Origin: Bacillota bacterium
GTDB lineage: Bacteria; Bacillota; Bacilli; Paenibacillales; NBRC-103111
Reading direction: 5' to 3'
Length of the DNA: 64,000 nucleotides
Assembly (NCBI GenBank): GCA_023388055.1
Contig: JAEWGW010000018.1
Coordinates: forward strand, 62,001 to 126,000
The notes beneath the pieces are model-generated. The model had not been told where the DNA came from. It did not search any database and worked only from the letters and a program-made list of their open reading frames with translations. A program made the position numbers and the translations under genes. Shown piece after piece: positions 37,784 through 46,545 of the stretch (position 1 is its first letter; the number at the start of each line of letters is the position of its first letter).

Positions 37784-40384
37784 TTGAAAACCCTTGTGAT
37801 TGCGGAAAAGCCCGATATGGGCCGGAATATCGCCGCCGTACTGGAGCCTAAGGCCTCTAATAAGCGGACCCACCTTGAAGGCGAACGCTACATCATAACC
37901 TGGGCCATCGGGCACCTCATCGGGCTGGCGGAGCCGGATCATTACGACGATCGGTATAAAAAGTGGAATCTCGGCGACCTGCCTATTATTCCCGAATCCT
38001 TCAAACTTTTACCCAATGTGAAAACCCGGGATCAGCTGAAGGTCATCGCCCAGGTGGCCAAAGAATGCGACCGGATCGTCAACGCCTGTGACGCCGGACG
38101 TGAAGGGCAGCTGATTTTTTCGTATATCCAGCAGCATCTGAAGCTGCGCCAGCCGGTGCAGCGGCTGTGGATTTCGGACTTGACGGCGGAAACCATCCGC
38201 CGGGGTTTTGCGGAGCTGAAGGACGGCAGCGAATACGAAAATTTGACCCAGGCAGCCAGAGCCCGCAGTGAAGCGGACTGGCTGATCGGCATGAACGGGT
38301 CCCGGGCGTTTACCACCCGGCATAATGAACTGTTGTCCGTCGGACGGGTGCAGACACCCGTATTGGCCTTGATCTATGACCGTCAGAAGCAGATCGAAGC
38401 CTTCGATTCGGAAAAGTTCTTCGAGGTGGAGGGTTCCTTCCAGCAGGGGGACACCACCTACCGGGGCATGTGGCAGGGGGACCGGTTTAAGGCTAAGGAC
38501 AAGGCTGAGGCTGTAGTGGCGCGAGTCAAAGGCAAACCCGGACGGATCGCTTCTTATGAAGTGAAGGATACCAAGGAATTTCCCTTCAAGCTCTATGATT
38601 TGACCCTGCTGCAGCGGGAGGCCAACGGCAAGCTTGGTTTCTCCGCCAAAAAAACCTTGGACACCGCCCAGGCCCTGTATGAAAAGCACAAGGTCATCAG
38701 CTACCCCCGGACCAATTCCAACTATGTAAACCCGGAGAATATTCCGGACATGCACAAAACGCTGGAGTCCCTGAAGGGCTCCGTGGATTTTGGCTCCTTC
38801 GCCCAAAATGCGGACAAGAAGCTGGTGCACAAAAATAACAAGTTCGTTTGTAATCCGGCCAAGGTGGAGGATCACCACGCCATTCTCCCCACCTTCAAAA
38901 AAGCAAGCGGCCTGTCTCCGGATGAAGCGAAAATCTATGACCTGATCGTGCGGCGTTTCCTGTCCCACTTTTATCCGGCAGCCGAGTATAAGGTGCATAC
39001 GGTGTTTACGGAGGTAGGTGAAGCGGACCCGGCCGACCGGTTCAAAACCACGGTTAAGGAGCTGCTTTCCCTAGGCTGGAAGGTGCTGTACCCGGACCAG
39101 AAGAAAAGCAGCGGCGCCAGAGGCGGCGGAAAGGGCAAAGCTGGTAAATCCGGCGATGGGGAAAACGCCGGCCCCGACAAGGATGGGGATAAGGACGAAA
39201 ATAACGGTCCCTCCGAGCTGGAAGTGGAAATGGACACCCCTTTCCAGGTGAATCCGCAGGCCGGTGTGCTTTGTGCTGATGCGGAGGTCAAGGAAAAGGA
39301 AACCCAGCCGCCGAAGGCTTTTACAGAGGGCACTCTGCTGAAGGCCATGGAAAGTGCGGGCAAGTCCATTGAGGACGACGAGCTCCGGGATGTGATGAAG
39401 GATTCCGGGCTGGGCACCCCGGCCACCCGCGCGGCGACCATTGAACGGCTGAAGCATGTGGGCTATGTCGCCATGCAGGGCAAACGGATTACCATCACCC
39501 CCAAAGGCCGGGCCGCCGTGGAACTGGTTCGCGGGGCAGGCGTGGAGCTGCTGGCTTCGCCGGAGATGACGGGCCAGTGGGAACGGCGTCTCACCGAAAT
39601 CGCCCGGGGCCAGGCGTCGAAGGATGCCTTTATGGATAAGGTGCGGGCCTTCGCGCGCCTGATCGTGGACAAGGTCCGCCTGCAGGCGCGGGCGGACAAA
39701 TCGCACTTCGCCAAGCCGGAGCCGGCGGCTGGCGCAGGCAAGAGCAAAGGCAGCAGCCGCAGCAGCGCTGCCAAGAGCGTTGCCGCCGGCGGGGCCGCTG
39801 CCGGCGAGGAGGGCGCTGCGCCGGCGCGGAAGCGGCGCAGCAAGGCTGACGCGGCGGCCGGCAGCGCCGCGGGAGCAGAGGCGGCGGCTGCAGCGCCCGC
39901 CGCCCCAAAACGCCGCAGCGCCAAAGCCTCACCCGCACCTGCCACAGCGGGTGAGGCTGCCAGCGGCGCCACTCGTGCTGCCGGCAGACCATCGGCAGCA
40001 AGCAGTGGCACTGGCGCCGGCGCAGGCCGTACGGCCGCTACGGCAGGGACAGCAGCAGGCCGTACGGCTACTACAGCAGGAACAATGGCGCCGCCGGCTC
40101 CCCCCAGCCGCCCCGCCATGCGGGAGGCGCTGGGGCAATGCCCCCGCCCGGGCTGCGGCGGGCGCATTATCTTTGGCAGCACCGGCTACGGCTGCACCCA
40201 TTTCCGCCAGGGCTGCACCTTCGTGCTCTGGAAGGACACCGGCTTTGGCGTGAACCTCAACGATACCATGGTAACCAGTCTGTTGCGGACCGGCCAAACC
40301 TCCTTCTACAGCGAAACCGCCGGCAGCGGCACCCTCATTCTGCAGGATGCACAAACCGGCAAACTATCTCTTCTTCGGAACTAA
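37784..40384 (+). CDS. topB: DNA topoisomerase III (type IA)
   Basis: An 866-residue type IA topoisomerase. The TOPRIM domain has LVIAEKPD (Glu7) and NACDAGREGQLIF (DxD). The active-site Tyr is in ISYPRTNSNY near residue 307. The start codon is TTG at 37784, nine bases after AAAGGA. The insert at about 440-480 is Gly/Lys/Asp-rich and the segment about 640-780 is Ala/Lys/Arg-rich low complexity, like histone H1-type tails. The protein ends with a zinc ribbon (CPRPGCGGRIIFGSTGYGCTH). Family members are usually about 700 residues, so these linkers account for the extra length. Confidence 0.93.
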   Translation: MKTLVIAEKPDMGRNIAAVLEPKASNKRTHLEGERYIITWAIGHLIGLAEPDHYDDRYKKWNLGDLPIIPESFKLLPNVKTRDQLKVIAQVAKECDRIVNACDAGREGQLIFSYIQQHLKLRQPVQRLWISDLTAETIRRGFAELKDGSEYENLTQAARARSEADWLIGMNGSRAFTTRHNELLSVGRVQTPVLALIYDRQKQIEAFDSEKFFEVEGSFQQGDTTYRGMWQGDRFKAKDKAEAVVARVKGKPGRIASYEVKDTKEFPFKLYDLTLLQREANGKLGFSAKKTLDTAQALYEKHKVISYPRTNSNYVNPENIPDMHKTLESLKGSVDFGSFAQNADKKLVHKNNKFVCNPAKVEDHHAILPTFKKASGLSPDEAKIYDLIVRRFLSHFYPAAEYKVHTVFTEVGEADPADRFKTTVKELLSLGWKVLYPDQKKSSGARGGGKGKAGKSGDGENAGPDKDGDKDENNGPSELEVEMDTPFQVNPQAGVLCADAEVKEKETQPPKAFTEGTLLKAMESAGKSIEDDELRDVMKDSGLGTPATRAATIERLKHVGYVAMQGKRITITPKGRAAVELVRGAGVELLASPEMTGQWERRLTEIARGQASKDAFMDKVRAFARLIVDKVRLQARADKSHFAKPEPAAGAGKSKGSSRSSAAKSVAAGGAAAGEEGAAPARKRRSKADAAAGSAAGAEAAAAAPAAPKRRSAKASPAPATAGEAASGATRAAGRPSAASSGTGAGAGRTAATAGTAAGRTATTAGTMAPPAPPSRPAMREALGQCPRPGCGGRIIFGSTGYGCTHFRQGCTFVLWKDTGFGVNLNDTMVTSLLRTGQTSFYSETAGSGTLILQDAQTGKLSLLRN

Positions 40385-40412
40385 TAAATCTGCGGAACTA
40401 ATAAATACTTCC

Positions 40413-40445
40413 TCCCCCTTGTCCCGGCTTATGGAACAAGGGGGA
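40413..40445 (+). terminator. Terminator after topB
   Basis: TCCCCCTTGT / ACAAGGGGGA forms a perfect 10-bp stem, followed by TTTTCTTTT. Confidence 0.85.
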
Positions 40446-40703
40446 TTTTCTTTTACCACTATTCCCGCCATTCCCATGCTACCTGAGCACGCAATAGCGG
40501 CCCTCCAACCTCCCTTAATCCAGGTTTTTTCCTGTCTACCCGGCTTCCCATCACAATAAGGGAAACTTCCCTTCCCTTATCCTCCCCAAACTAAAGAAAC
40601 GACCCGAATAGCGGAACATTGCCTTACGCTACCAAGGCTCAATATCGCGCAATCCAGGTACATCAATGCCAAGCCCAACGGAAGCATAAGCTGCATCCAC
40701 ACC

Positions 40704-41296
40704 CTTGTCGCCCACTATCCCCCTTACTCAGGGAACAACATATTCTGATTCAGAACTGGAAAACTTCAAGCTAGACAAGAACGCACTTATCCCTTATCCC
40801 TTCTACTCACTTGTCTCCCACTATCCCCTCCACTCAGGGAATAATATGTTCAGTTTAAGAACCAACAAATACCAAGATGTCCAGCCCCCCCCTTTGCCAT
40901 CTGCTCTCTTGTCGCCCACTATCCCTTTCACTCAGGATAAAGGTGAAATGATATACTTCGCGGAAGTTGTTGTCCAAAAGCTAAGGCAATACGGTCAGGA
41001 GCAGAGAGCCGATAGGCGGGGAACGAGAAGCTTACTTACATAACCCGAGGGATACCAACGTGGGCTCTACTACCTGATTATTGAAATGATACACCAGGGC
41101 CTGCTCAAGGATAGTAACCAGCACAAGAAAGCTTAAAGCCTAGCAAATAATTGGGATAGTCTCAAAGTAAAGAACAGCATCCTGAGCCAATGGGATAATG
41201 TGCAACAAGGGTCTGACCAATCCTAAAGGGATGATGCAGCGCAGGCTGTCAGTCCACCCTCTCTCAACCTGAGCTAATGGGATAGTGGACGACAAG
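40704..41296. repeat. Cluster of five 29-bp interspersed repeats
   Basis: Direct copies of CTTGTCGCCCACTATCCC followed by CTTACTCAGG-like sequence start at 40704, 40810 and 40908. Inverted copies lie at 41181-41209 and 41268-41296. After the first two, the following 15 bases (GAA-AA-AT-TTC) also match. The same repeat brackets the transposase-like gene at 55695 and 57173. Apart from these repeats, 40446-41139 holds no supportable gene; a plus-strand ORF at 40705-41043 consists of the repeats themselves. Confidence 0.8.
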
Positions 41297-41673
41297 GCCT
41301 TTATAAGAGCTTCTCCCCTACCATAGCCTGAGTCCACGAGGATGCTTATTGACTGGCAAGGTTGGTAGAAGCTGGGGGATAGGTCTAGGGTAAAAAATAG
41401 GGACTTGGGCCGAGGTCCAGAGTGCCAGTTTTTGCGGGGGCTGAGGTTAGTTGCCGAAGGTTGAAGGTCGGGGGGAGGTCGGAGATCGGCCATTGGCTGC
41501 CCGAGGTCAGCGGTTGGTTGCCCTCCTAGCTGATACCCTGGCTTTAAGCGGCGGGAGCGCATTTTCACCAGTTTGCGGTCATGAAGCACAATGAGCGACC
41601 AGCCGGGAGGGTATACGTTCGGAATATTCCAAGGTACAGCTTCGGCCCGAACCGACTGCCCCAAAACGGCCAT
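41140..41673 (-). CDS. Hypothetical protein with repeat-derived C-terminus
   Basis: A 177-codon ORF starting at ATG 41673 with GGAG eight bases upstream. The first 50 residues (PWNIPNVYPPGWSLIVLHDRKLVKMRSRRLKPGYQLGG) look like a compact folded protein. Then come Asp/Leu/Pro-rich units (PTADLGQPMADL), and the last third is made of the inverted 29-bp repeats at 41181-41296. The natural protein may have been shorter, with repeat sequence added in frame. No family is recognised. It is divergent from the small gene at 41762. Confidence 0.5.
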   Translation of the reverse strand: MAVLGQSVRAEAVPWNIPNVYPPGWSLIVLHDRKLVKMRSRRLKPGYQLGGQPTADLGQPMADLRPPPDLQPSATNLSPRKNWHSGPRPKSLFFTLDLSPSFYQPCQSISILVDSGYGRGEALIKALSSTIPLAQVERGWTDSLRCIIPLGLVRPLLHIIPLAQDAVLYFETIPIIC

Positions 41674-41761
41674 AACATCATCTCCTCAGCCGATTTTGGA
41701 ATCTTTTTTCCATTCACCGCGTATAAAAAGCATATCGGTTTTTCCAAAAGGAGTTATCTCT

Positions 41762-41887
41762 ATGTCCCAAGAAAAAAAGCGGCGCCGCTCCGGCGTCTGG
41801 TGGGAGATTTTCCCCGAGATCATTGTGGAGCTGATCCCTGCACTCTTCAGAGGTATGCTCCGCCTGGTCCGCAGCATCTTTGACTAA
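41762..41887 (+). CDS. Small basic/amphipathic protein, 41 residues
   Basis: ATG 41762 with AAAAGGAG eight bases upstream. The protein begins MSQEKKRRRSG and continues as a hydrophobic amphipathic helix (VWWEIFPEIIVELIPALFRGMLRLVRSIFD). It probably binds the membrane surface. Small, conserved-looking proteins of this type occur in spore formers; the function is not known. Confidence 0.65.
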   Translation: MSQEKKRRRSGVWWEIFPEIIVELIPALFRGMLRLVRSIFD

Positions 41888-41958
41888 GCGGCTGATTACG
41901 CGAAGGCACAAAAAGCTGGACTGCCTCATGCGGACCAAACTGCGCGCGGTCGGAAAGC

Positions 41959-41992
41959 AAAAAAAGCCGCCCGGGTCAACGCCCGAACGGCT
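41959..41992 (-). terminator. Terminator after the inositol monophosphatase gene
   Basis: On the minus strand AGCCG-CGGGC / CCCG-CGGCT stem with a GTTGA-type loop, followed by seven T. It lies 14 bp past the stop at 42006. Confidence 0.75.
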
Positions 41993-42005
41993 ATCTTCTT
42001 GCGGA

Positions 42006-42866
42006 TTAATTTCCTGCTGCGTCCGATTCCTGCAGCAGCTGCGCCAGCTCATCATGGATGCGGCCGTTGGTGGCCACAATGTTGCGAACCCCAAGATGAT
42101 ACGGGCTGCCATTGGTATCCGTTACATGGCCGCCGGATTCCTTGACCAACAGCATACCTGCGGCAACATCCCAGGCATTCAAACCCAGCTCCCAATAGCC
42201 GGAAAGCCTGCCGGCCGCTACATAAGCCAGATGAAGTGCAGCCGATCCGCCGGAACGGACATTGCGCACCCGGGGCACCACTGCTTCCAGTCCTCTCATG
42301 TTGCCCGCGATATTCGGCCCGCGGTCCGTAGGAAAGCCCGTAGCAACAAGGCTGTCCAAAAGCCGCTCCTCACCAGATACCGTGGTGCGCCGGCCATGAA
42401 CATAAGCACCCTTGCCTTTCTCCGCAACAAACAATTCATCCCGGTTCGGGTCATACACAACGCCAACAATAATCTCGCCCTTATGCGCTAAAGCGATAGA
42501 TACGCTGAAGAATGGGAAGCCATGGATAAAGTTGGTTGTCCCGTCCACCGGGTCCACAATCCACAGGTATTCCGCGTCGCTTGCTTCCTGCAGTGCCTTA
42601 ATAGAAGCGGCTGCTCCCGGCTCCACCCCTTCTTCACCCAGAATGGAATGGGTGGGGAAATGGGTCATGATCAGATTGCGGATCATCATCTCGGAGCCTT
42701 TGTCCACTTCCGTGACAAGATCGTGGGGGGAGGTTTTTATAGTAAGGCTGGAGAAGTCCCCCAGCTTGCTCTTGATCCATTCGCCGGCCTTGGCTGCCGT
42801 ATTGATGGCAACTGCCGTAAAACTTTTACTGCCTACGGTAAAAGGTTCTTTTTGCTCACTGGACAT
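42006..42866 (-). CDS. Inositol monophosphatase family protein
   Basis: A 286-residue Mg-dependent phosphatase. Motif ILGEEG supplies the first metal-binding Glu, VDPVDGTTNF the DPxDGT metal site, and LNAWDVAAGMLLVKESGGHVTD the C-terminal WDxxAG site. It may act on inositol phosphates, CysQ-type PAP or other sugar phosphates. Start ATG 42866 is nine bases after AGAAGAGAG; an ATG six bases upstream is too close to it. Confidence 0.92.
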   Translation of the reverse strand: MSSEQKEPFTVGSKSFTAVAINTAAKAGEWIKSKLGDFSSLTIKTSPHDLVTEVDKGSEMMIRNLIMTHFPTHSILGEEGVEPGAAASIKALQEASDAEYLWIVDPVDGTTNFIHGFPFFSVSIALAHKGEIIVGVVYDPNRDELFVAEKGKGAYVHGRRTTVSGEERLLDSLVATGFPTDRGPNIAGNMRGLEAVVPRVRNVRSGGSAALHLAYVAAGRLSGYWELGLNAWDVAAGMLLVKESGGHVTDTNGSPYHLGVRNIVATNGRIHDELAQLLQESDAAGN

Positions 42867-43181
42867 TGTCATCAACTCTCTTCTTTGCTTACTTGTAGAT
42901 ACCTTCAGTATAGTCAATCTTCGTCTTAAAAGCTACTTGCGAATGCACCAAAAAAACTCGTAACAATGTACAATAAACGCTTACATTTCCTTTTCAAAAA
43001 TAGTTGTTTCAAAATTGTGACGCCGGGTAAATATGCTTACATTTGGAAAATCATTCGGAACTGCTGGCTAACTGTCAGCACCATCCAACTTTTTTAGTTC
43101 TCCTTTTTTCCCCCATGAAAGGTGGTGAGGCCGCCGGGCCAGGCGTATTGTTCTATTATTCTACTAACAGGAGGAGAAGGC
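42867..43181. other. Divergent intergenic region upstream of the SLH gene
   Basis: 315 bp. GCTTACATTT occurs twice as a direct repeat, at 42979-42988 and 43035-43044, 56 bp apart. The second copy lies near an AT-rich stretch, so these may be regulator sites for the SLH gene. A leader of more than 100 nt precedes its AGGAGGAG ribosome binding site. No riboswitch was recognised. Confidence 0.35.
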
Positions 43182-44846
43182 ATGCGAATAGCGGTTATGA
43201 AAAAACTGGCTACCGTTACGGCGGTTTTGCTTGTTGTTTCCCTGCTTAGCCCTGTTCTGGCTTTGGCTGACGCCTACTTTAAGGATGTGCGTTATCAAAC
43301 CAGCGGCACCGTAACCGGACAGGTTTACTTCGACGGTACCGTAGGGACTAACGTGTACGCTTCGGGACAACCGGTCACCCTGTCCGTTTATGATAACGCG
43401 GGGACATTCATCACGCCGGTGACAGCTACGTACACAACATACAGCGATGGAAAATACTACTATACCTTCGACCCGAAGGTGATCCCGAACGCTTCCCAGC
43501 ATAATCCTATTGTCATCAAGTATCACAACGAGGCACTGAACTACTCCACCGTATCCAATGCCGTTTACCGTGAGACAGACTCCGGCTCCGGTGGTGATTC
43601 CGGCTCGGGCGGTTCTGGCTCAGGCACAGGCTCCGGTACATATACTCCTTCACCGTCGCCATCCCCCACACCCGGAACAGAAACGGATCCGGATGTAACG
43701 GTCATTAAGGCCGATGATCTGAAGGATGCCTTCCATGGCTCCGACAAGGTAACTCTGCGGTTCGCAGAATCCGTAGAGATCCCCTTCTCCGGACTCACTG
43801 AGGCCATGACACGCACCGGCACTGTTCTTTCTCTGACAGGGGACCACGGGACCTATGAGCTTCCGCTCTCCGTCTTGAACCTGACACAAATCAGCAGCAT
43901 GCTGAACACCGGCGCTGCCGGACTGACCTTGAAGCTGACTGTCACCAAGGTCACCGGTGATGAAGCGGCTCAGGTTGCAGCGGCTGTAGCGAAGGCCAAT
44001 GGCATCGCATTGTCCGACCCCGTGCGCTTTGAGCTTCTGGCTGTTGGCGCCGACGGCCAAAAGCTGGCCTTGGACAACTTCGGCAGCACCTATGTGAAAC
44101 GCACCATCACCATGACCCGCGAAAGCAACGGTTTGGCTACGGTGGTTCAATATCTGCCGGCTACCGATGCATTGACCTTCGTACCGTCGGTCATTAACGG
44201 CACCTCCGCCACCTTCCAGCGTCCCGGCAACAGCATCTACCTGGTGCTGGAGCGCAATACCGTCTTCGCTGACCTGAACGGTCATTGGGCAGAAAAGGAT
44301 ATTGAGCTTCTGGCCAGCAAGCTGCTGAACGGACGGGAAATTGTGGAAGGCACCACCGCCAACAGCTTCGAGCCCAACCGCGGCGTAACCCGTGCTGAGT
44401 TCGCAGCCCTCCTGGTGAAAGGACTGGGCCTGACCGTACCTCCGAAGACTGCCGTGGGCGAGTTCCCTGACGTGGACCCCGAGGCTTGGCATGCGGTATA
44501 TATCTTCGCCGCCAAAAATGCCGGTCTGATCGAAGGCTACGAGGATGGCACCTTCCGTCCGGACCGCTTCATCAACCGTGAGGAGCTGCTGGCTCTGGCT
44601 TACCGCGCATACCGGTTTGCAGGCGGCCAAGCAGACTTCACAGTCATCGAGCTGGCAACAACCCTGGCCCGCTTCGAGGATGCCGAGGACCTGGTTTGGG
44701 CTCAGCTTGAAACAGGCGCTGTCGTAAAATTGGGCCTGTCCCAAGGCGCGGATTCCAACAAGCTGGATCCGGCAGCAAGCGCCAACCGTGCTGAAGCCGC
44801 AGTGATCCTGAAGCGGATCCTGGAAAAAACAGGCTTCATCCAGTAA
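43182..44846 (+). CDS. S-layer homology domain protein with Ser/Gly linker
   Basis: A 554-residue exported surface protein. Signal peptide (residues about 1-29, cut after ALA). A beta domain (about 30-130) is followed by a Gly/Ser stretch and a PSPSPSPTPG linker, then a second beta domain. Three SLH modules lie at the C-terminus: FADLNGHWAEKDIE, FPDVDPEAWHAVYIFAAKNAGLIEGYEDGTFRPDRFINREELLAL and FEDAEDLVWAQLETGAVVKLGL. SLH modules bind pyruvylated wall polysaccharide. ATG 43182 follows AGGAGGAG. A strong terminator follows. Confidence 0.92.
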   Translation: MRIAVMKKLATVTAVLLVVSLLSPVLALADAYFKDVRYQTSGTVTGQVYFDGTVGTNVYASGQPVTLSVYDNAGTFITPVTATYTTYSDGKYYYTFDPKVIPNASQHNPIVIKYHNEALNYSTVSNAVYRETDSGSGGDSGSGGSGSGTGSGTYTPSPSPSPTPGTETDPDVTVIKADDLKDAFHGSDKVTLRFAESVEIPFSGLTEAMTRTGTVLSLTGDHGTYELPLSVLNLTQISSMLNTGAAGLTLKLTVTKVTGDEAAQVAAAVAKANGIALSDPVRFELLAVGADGQKLALDNFGSTYVKRTITMTRESNGLATVVQYLPATDALTFVPSVINGTSATFQRPGNSIYLVLERNTVFADLNGHWAEKDIELLASKLLNGREIVEGTTANSFEPNRGVTRAEFAALLVKGLGLTVPPKTAVGEFPDVDPEAWHAVYIFAAKNAGLIEGYEDGTFRPDRFINREELLALAYRAYRFAGGQADFTVIELATTLARFEDAEDLVWAQLETGAVVKLGLSQGADSNKLDPAASANRAEAAVILKRILEKTGFIQ

Positions 44847-44872
44847 CGCAGATGCGTAACCTGGGATGAACA

Positions 44873-44920
44873 AATAGGCTGCTCCGGGGCAGGATCATCT
44901 GCCAACCGGAGCAGCCTATT
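44873..44920. terminator. Bidirectional terminator between the SLH gene and fixX
   Basis: AATAGGCTGCTCCGG / CCGGAGCAGCCTATT forms a perfect 15-bp stem, followed by TTTAT on the plus strand and by T-rich sequence on the other strand. Confidence 0.88.
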
Positions 44921-44944
44921 TTTATAACCATAGATTACTAATAT

Positions 44945-45232
44945 TTATCCGAATCGGTATGATATCCCATATCCTCCCTTGGGATAAACCCATGCTACAT
45001 TGTCCGAAGCACAGGCAATCCGGCAGGTGCCGCATTCCACACAATTTTCATAGGCCACATGGTTGATCTTGGCCGCCTCATCCCAGCTGTACACCTCCGC
45101 CGGGCAGAAGCTGTTGCAGCCTTTGCCTGCGCACCTGGCGCAGACCGCCTCATCCTTGATAGCCAAGTGGGATACATCATCGCATTTGTAGCGGATTGTA
45201 AACAGCTTGTCGGTCATGGTTTGGGTGCTCAT
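44945..45232 (-). CDS. fixX: Ferredoxin-like protein FixX
   Basis: A 95-residue ferredoxin. Cysteines occur as CARCAGKGCNSFCPAEVY and CVECGTCRIACASDN, and the ending WVYPKGGYGISYRFG is typical for FixX. It accepts electrons from FixC and passes them on. It overlaps fixC (ATGA) and is the last gene of fixABCX. Confidence 0.95.
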   Translation of the reverse strand: MSTQTMTDKLFTIRYKCDDVSHLAIKDEAVCARCAGKGCNSFCPAEVYSWDEAAKINHVAYENCVECGTCRIACASDNVAWVYPKGGYGISYRFG

Positions 45233-46539
45233 CCGTTTATCGCCCTCCAGCCTTTGGCTCCCAGCTTCATCAGATTCATCGTGCCGCCTGCCGCCTGCTT
45301 CACCAGACGGATGGCCTTCTTCTGTTTTTCCGCTTTGGTAACCCCGTTCACCAGGAACATCTCGTAAGCCGCCTCATTGATAGCCCGGGGCAGATCGCCA
45401 AACAGAAGTGACGGGTCAAAATCCTTCAAGAGGCTGTGCATGCCCTTGTATTTTTTGAGATCGTTCATGAGGAAGCTGCTCTTCATGGCATTGTCGTACT
45501 GCTTCAAGGAAGCAGCAGAGAAATCCCCTTTCTCCTTGGCTTTGATTACCGCCTCCGCCGCCAGCCTGCCGGAGACCATCGCCAGGTTAGTTCCCTCCCG
45601 GTGAACGAAATTCACCAGCTGAGCAGCGTCGCCGGTAATGCACCAGCCGCTTCCGGATAAAGGCGGAATGGAATGGTAGCCGCCTTCGGGAATGAGGTGG
45701 GCCGCATATTCCTTCACTTCCCCGCCCTGGATCAGCTTGCGGATGGAGGGGTGCCGTTTGACCTCCTCCAGCAGCTCATGGGGCTTGGCTCCGCTTTGCC
45801 GCAGGTGGTTCACCATCACGCCGATGCCGATGGAGATGGACTCCTTGTTGGTGTACATGAACCCCATTCCCGCCATGCCCCGGGAGGTTTCGCCCATAAA
45901 CTCCACAGTAACCCCTTCGTCTCCTTCGAGACTGAAACGGTCTTCGATTTTTTCGCGGGGGAGCATGATGATTTCCTTGACTGCAAGAGAGACCTCGTCG
46001 GGATTCCATTCGCGGTGTACACCCATTCTTTTGCCCAAAAGGGAGTTTACGCCGTCGGCAATAATCACCGCATCCGCATACAAGTCTCCGTCCTCCCGGT
46101 CGGTGCGGACACCCACCACCTTGTCACCCTGGCGGATCACATCCACCGCCGCCGTTTCGTAGACGGGGATCGCCCCCGCCTCCACCGCTTTCTCCGCCAG
46201 CCATTGGTCAAACTTGGCACGGATGCCTGTGAAGCAGTTAAAGGGCGTCTTGTAGGCCTCATTCCGGTGACCCAGAGTAACGGCGGATTCCTTGCCCATC
46301 ATCCAGATCCGCTGCTCCACAATATGCCGCTCCACAGGCGGATTCTTTTCGTCCAGAAATCCGGGCACCAGCTCTTCAATCTGCTGCCGGTACAGAACAC
46401 CGCCGAATACATTCTTGGCGCCGGGGTACTCCCCCCGCTCCAGAAGCACAACCTTCAGCCCCGCTCTGGCCAGCGTCAGCGCCGCCGAACTGCCGGCCGG
46501 CCCTGCACCGACCACTATCGCATCGAATTTTTCGTTCAT
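45229..46539 (-). CDS. fixC: Electron-transfer flavoprotein-quinone oxidoreductase FixC
   Basis: A 436-residue FAD protein. FAD site GAGPAGSSAALTLARAGLKVVLLERG, followed by YPGAKNVFGGVLY and the C-terminal GWCITGDAAQLVN region. With FixX it is the ETF:QO-like module of the FixABCX complex, which takes electrons from FixAB and delivers them to quinone. ATG 46539, 6 bp after the fixB stop. Confidence 0.95.
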   Translation of the reverse strand: MNEKFDAIVVGAGPAGSSAALTLARAGLKVVLLERGEYPGAKNVFGGVLYRQQIEELVPGFLDEKNPPVERHIVEQRIWMMGKESAVTLGHRNEAYKTPFNCFTGIRAKFDQWLAEKAVEAGAIPVYETAAVDVIRQGDKVVGVRTDREDGDLYADAVIIADGVNSLLGKRMGVHREWNPDEVSLAVKEIIMLPREKIEDRFSLEGDEGVTVEFMGETSRGMAGMGFMYTNKESISIGIGVMVNHLRQSGAKPHELLEEVKRHPSIRKLIQGGEVKEYAAHLIPEGGYHSIPPLSGSGWCITGDAAQLVNFVHREGTNLAMVSGRLAAEAVIKAKEKGDFSAASLKQYDNAMKSSFLMNDLKKYKGMHSLLKDFDPSLLFGDLPRAINEAAYEMFLVNGVTKAEKQKKAIRLVKQAAGGTMNLMKLGAKGWRAING

Positions 46540-46545
46540 GGCCGC

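Noticed and set aside
40705..41043. Plus-strand ORF of 112 codons
   Set aside because: It is built from three copies of the 29-bp repeat, has no ribosome binding site and its translation is repetitive.
41044..41139. Possible protein remnant (frame giving LYYLIIEMIHQGLLKDSN)
   Set aside because: It looks like the end of a coding frame but no continuous upstream frame or known family could be seen.
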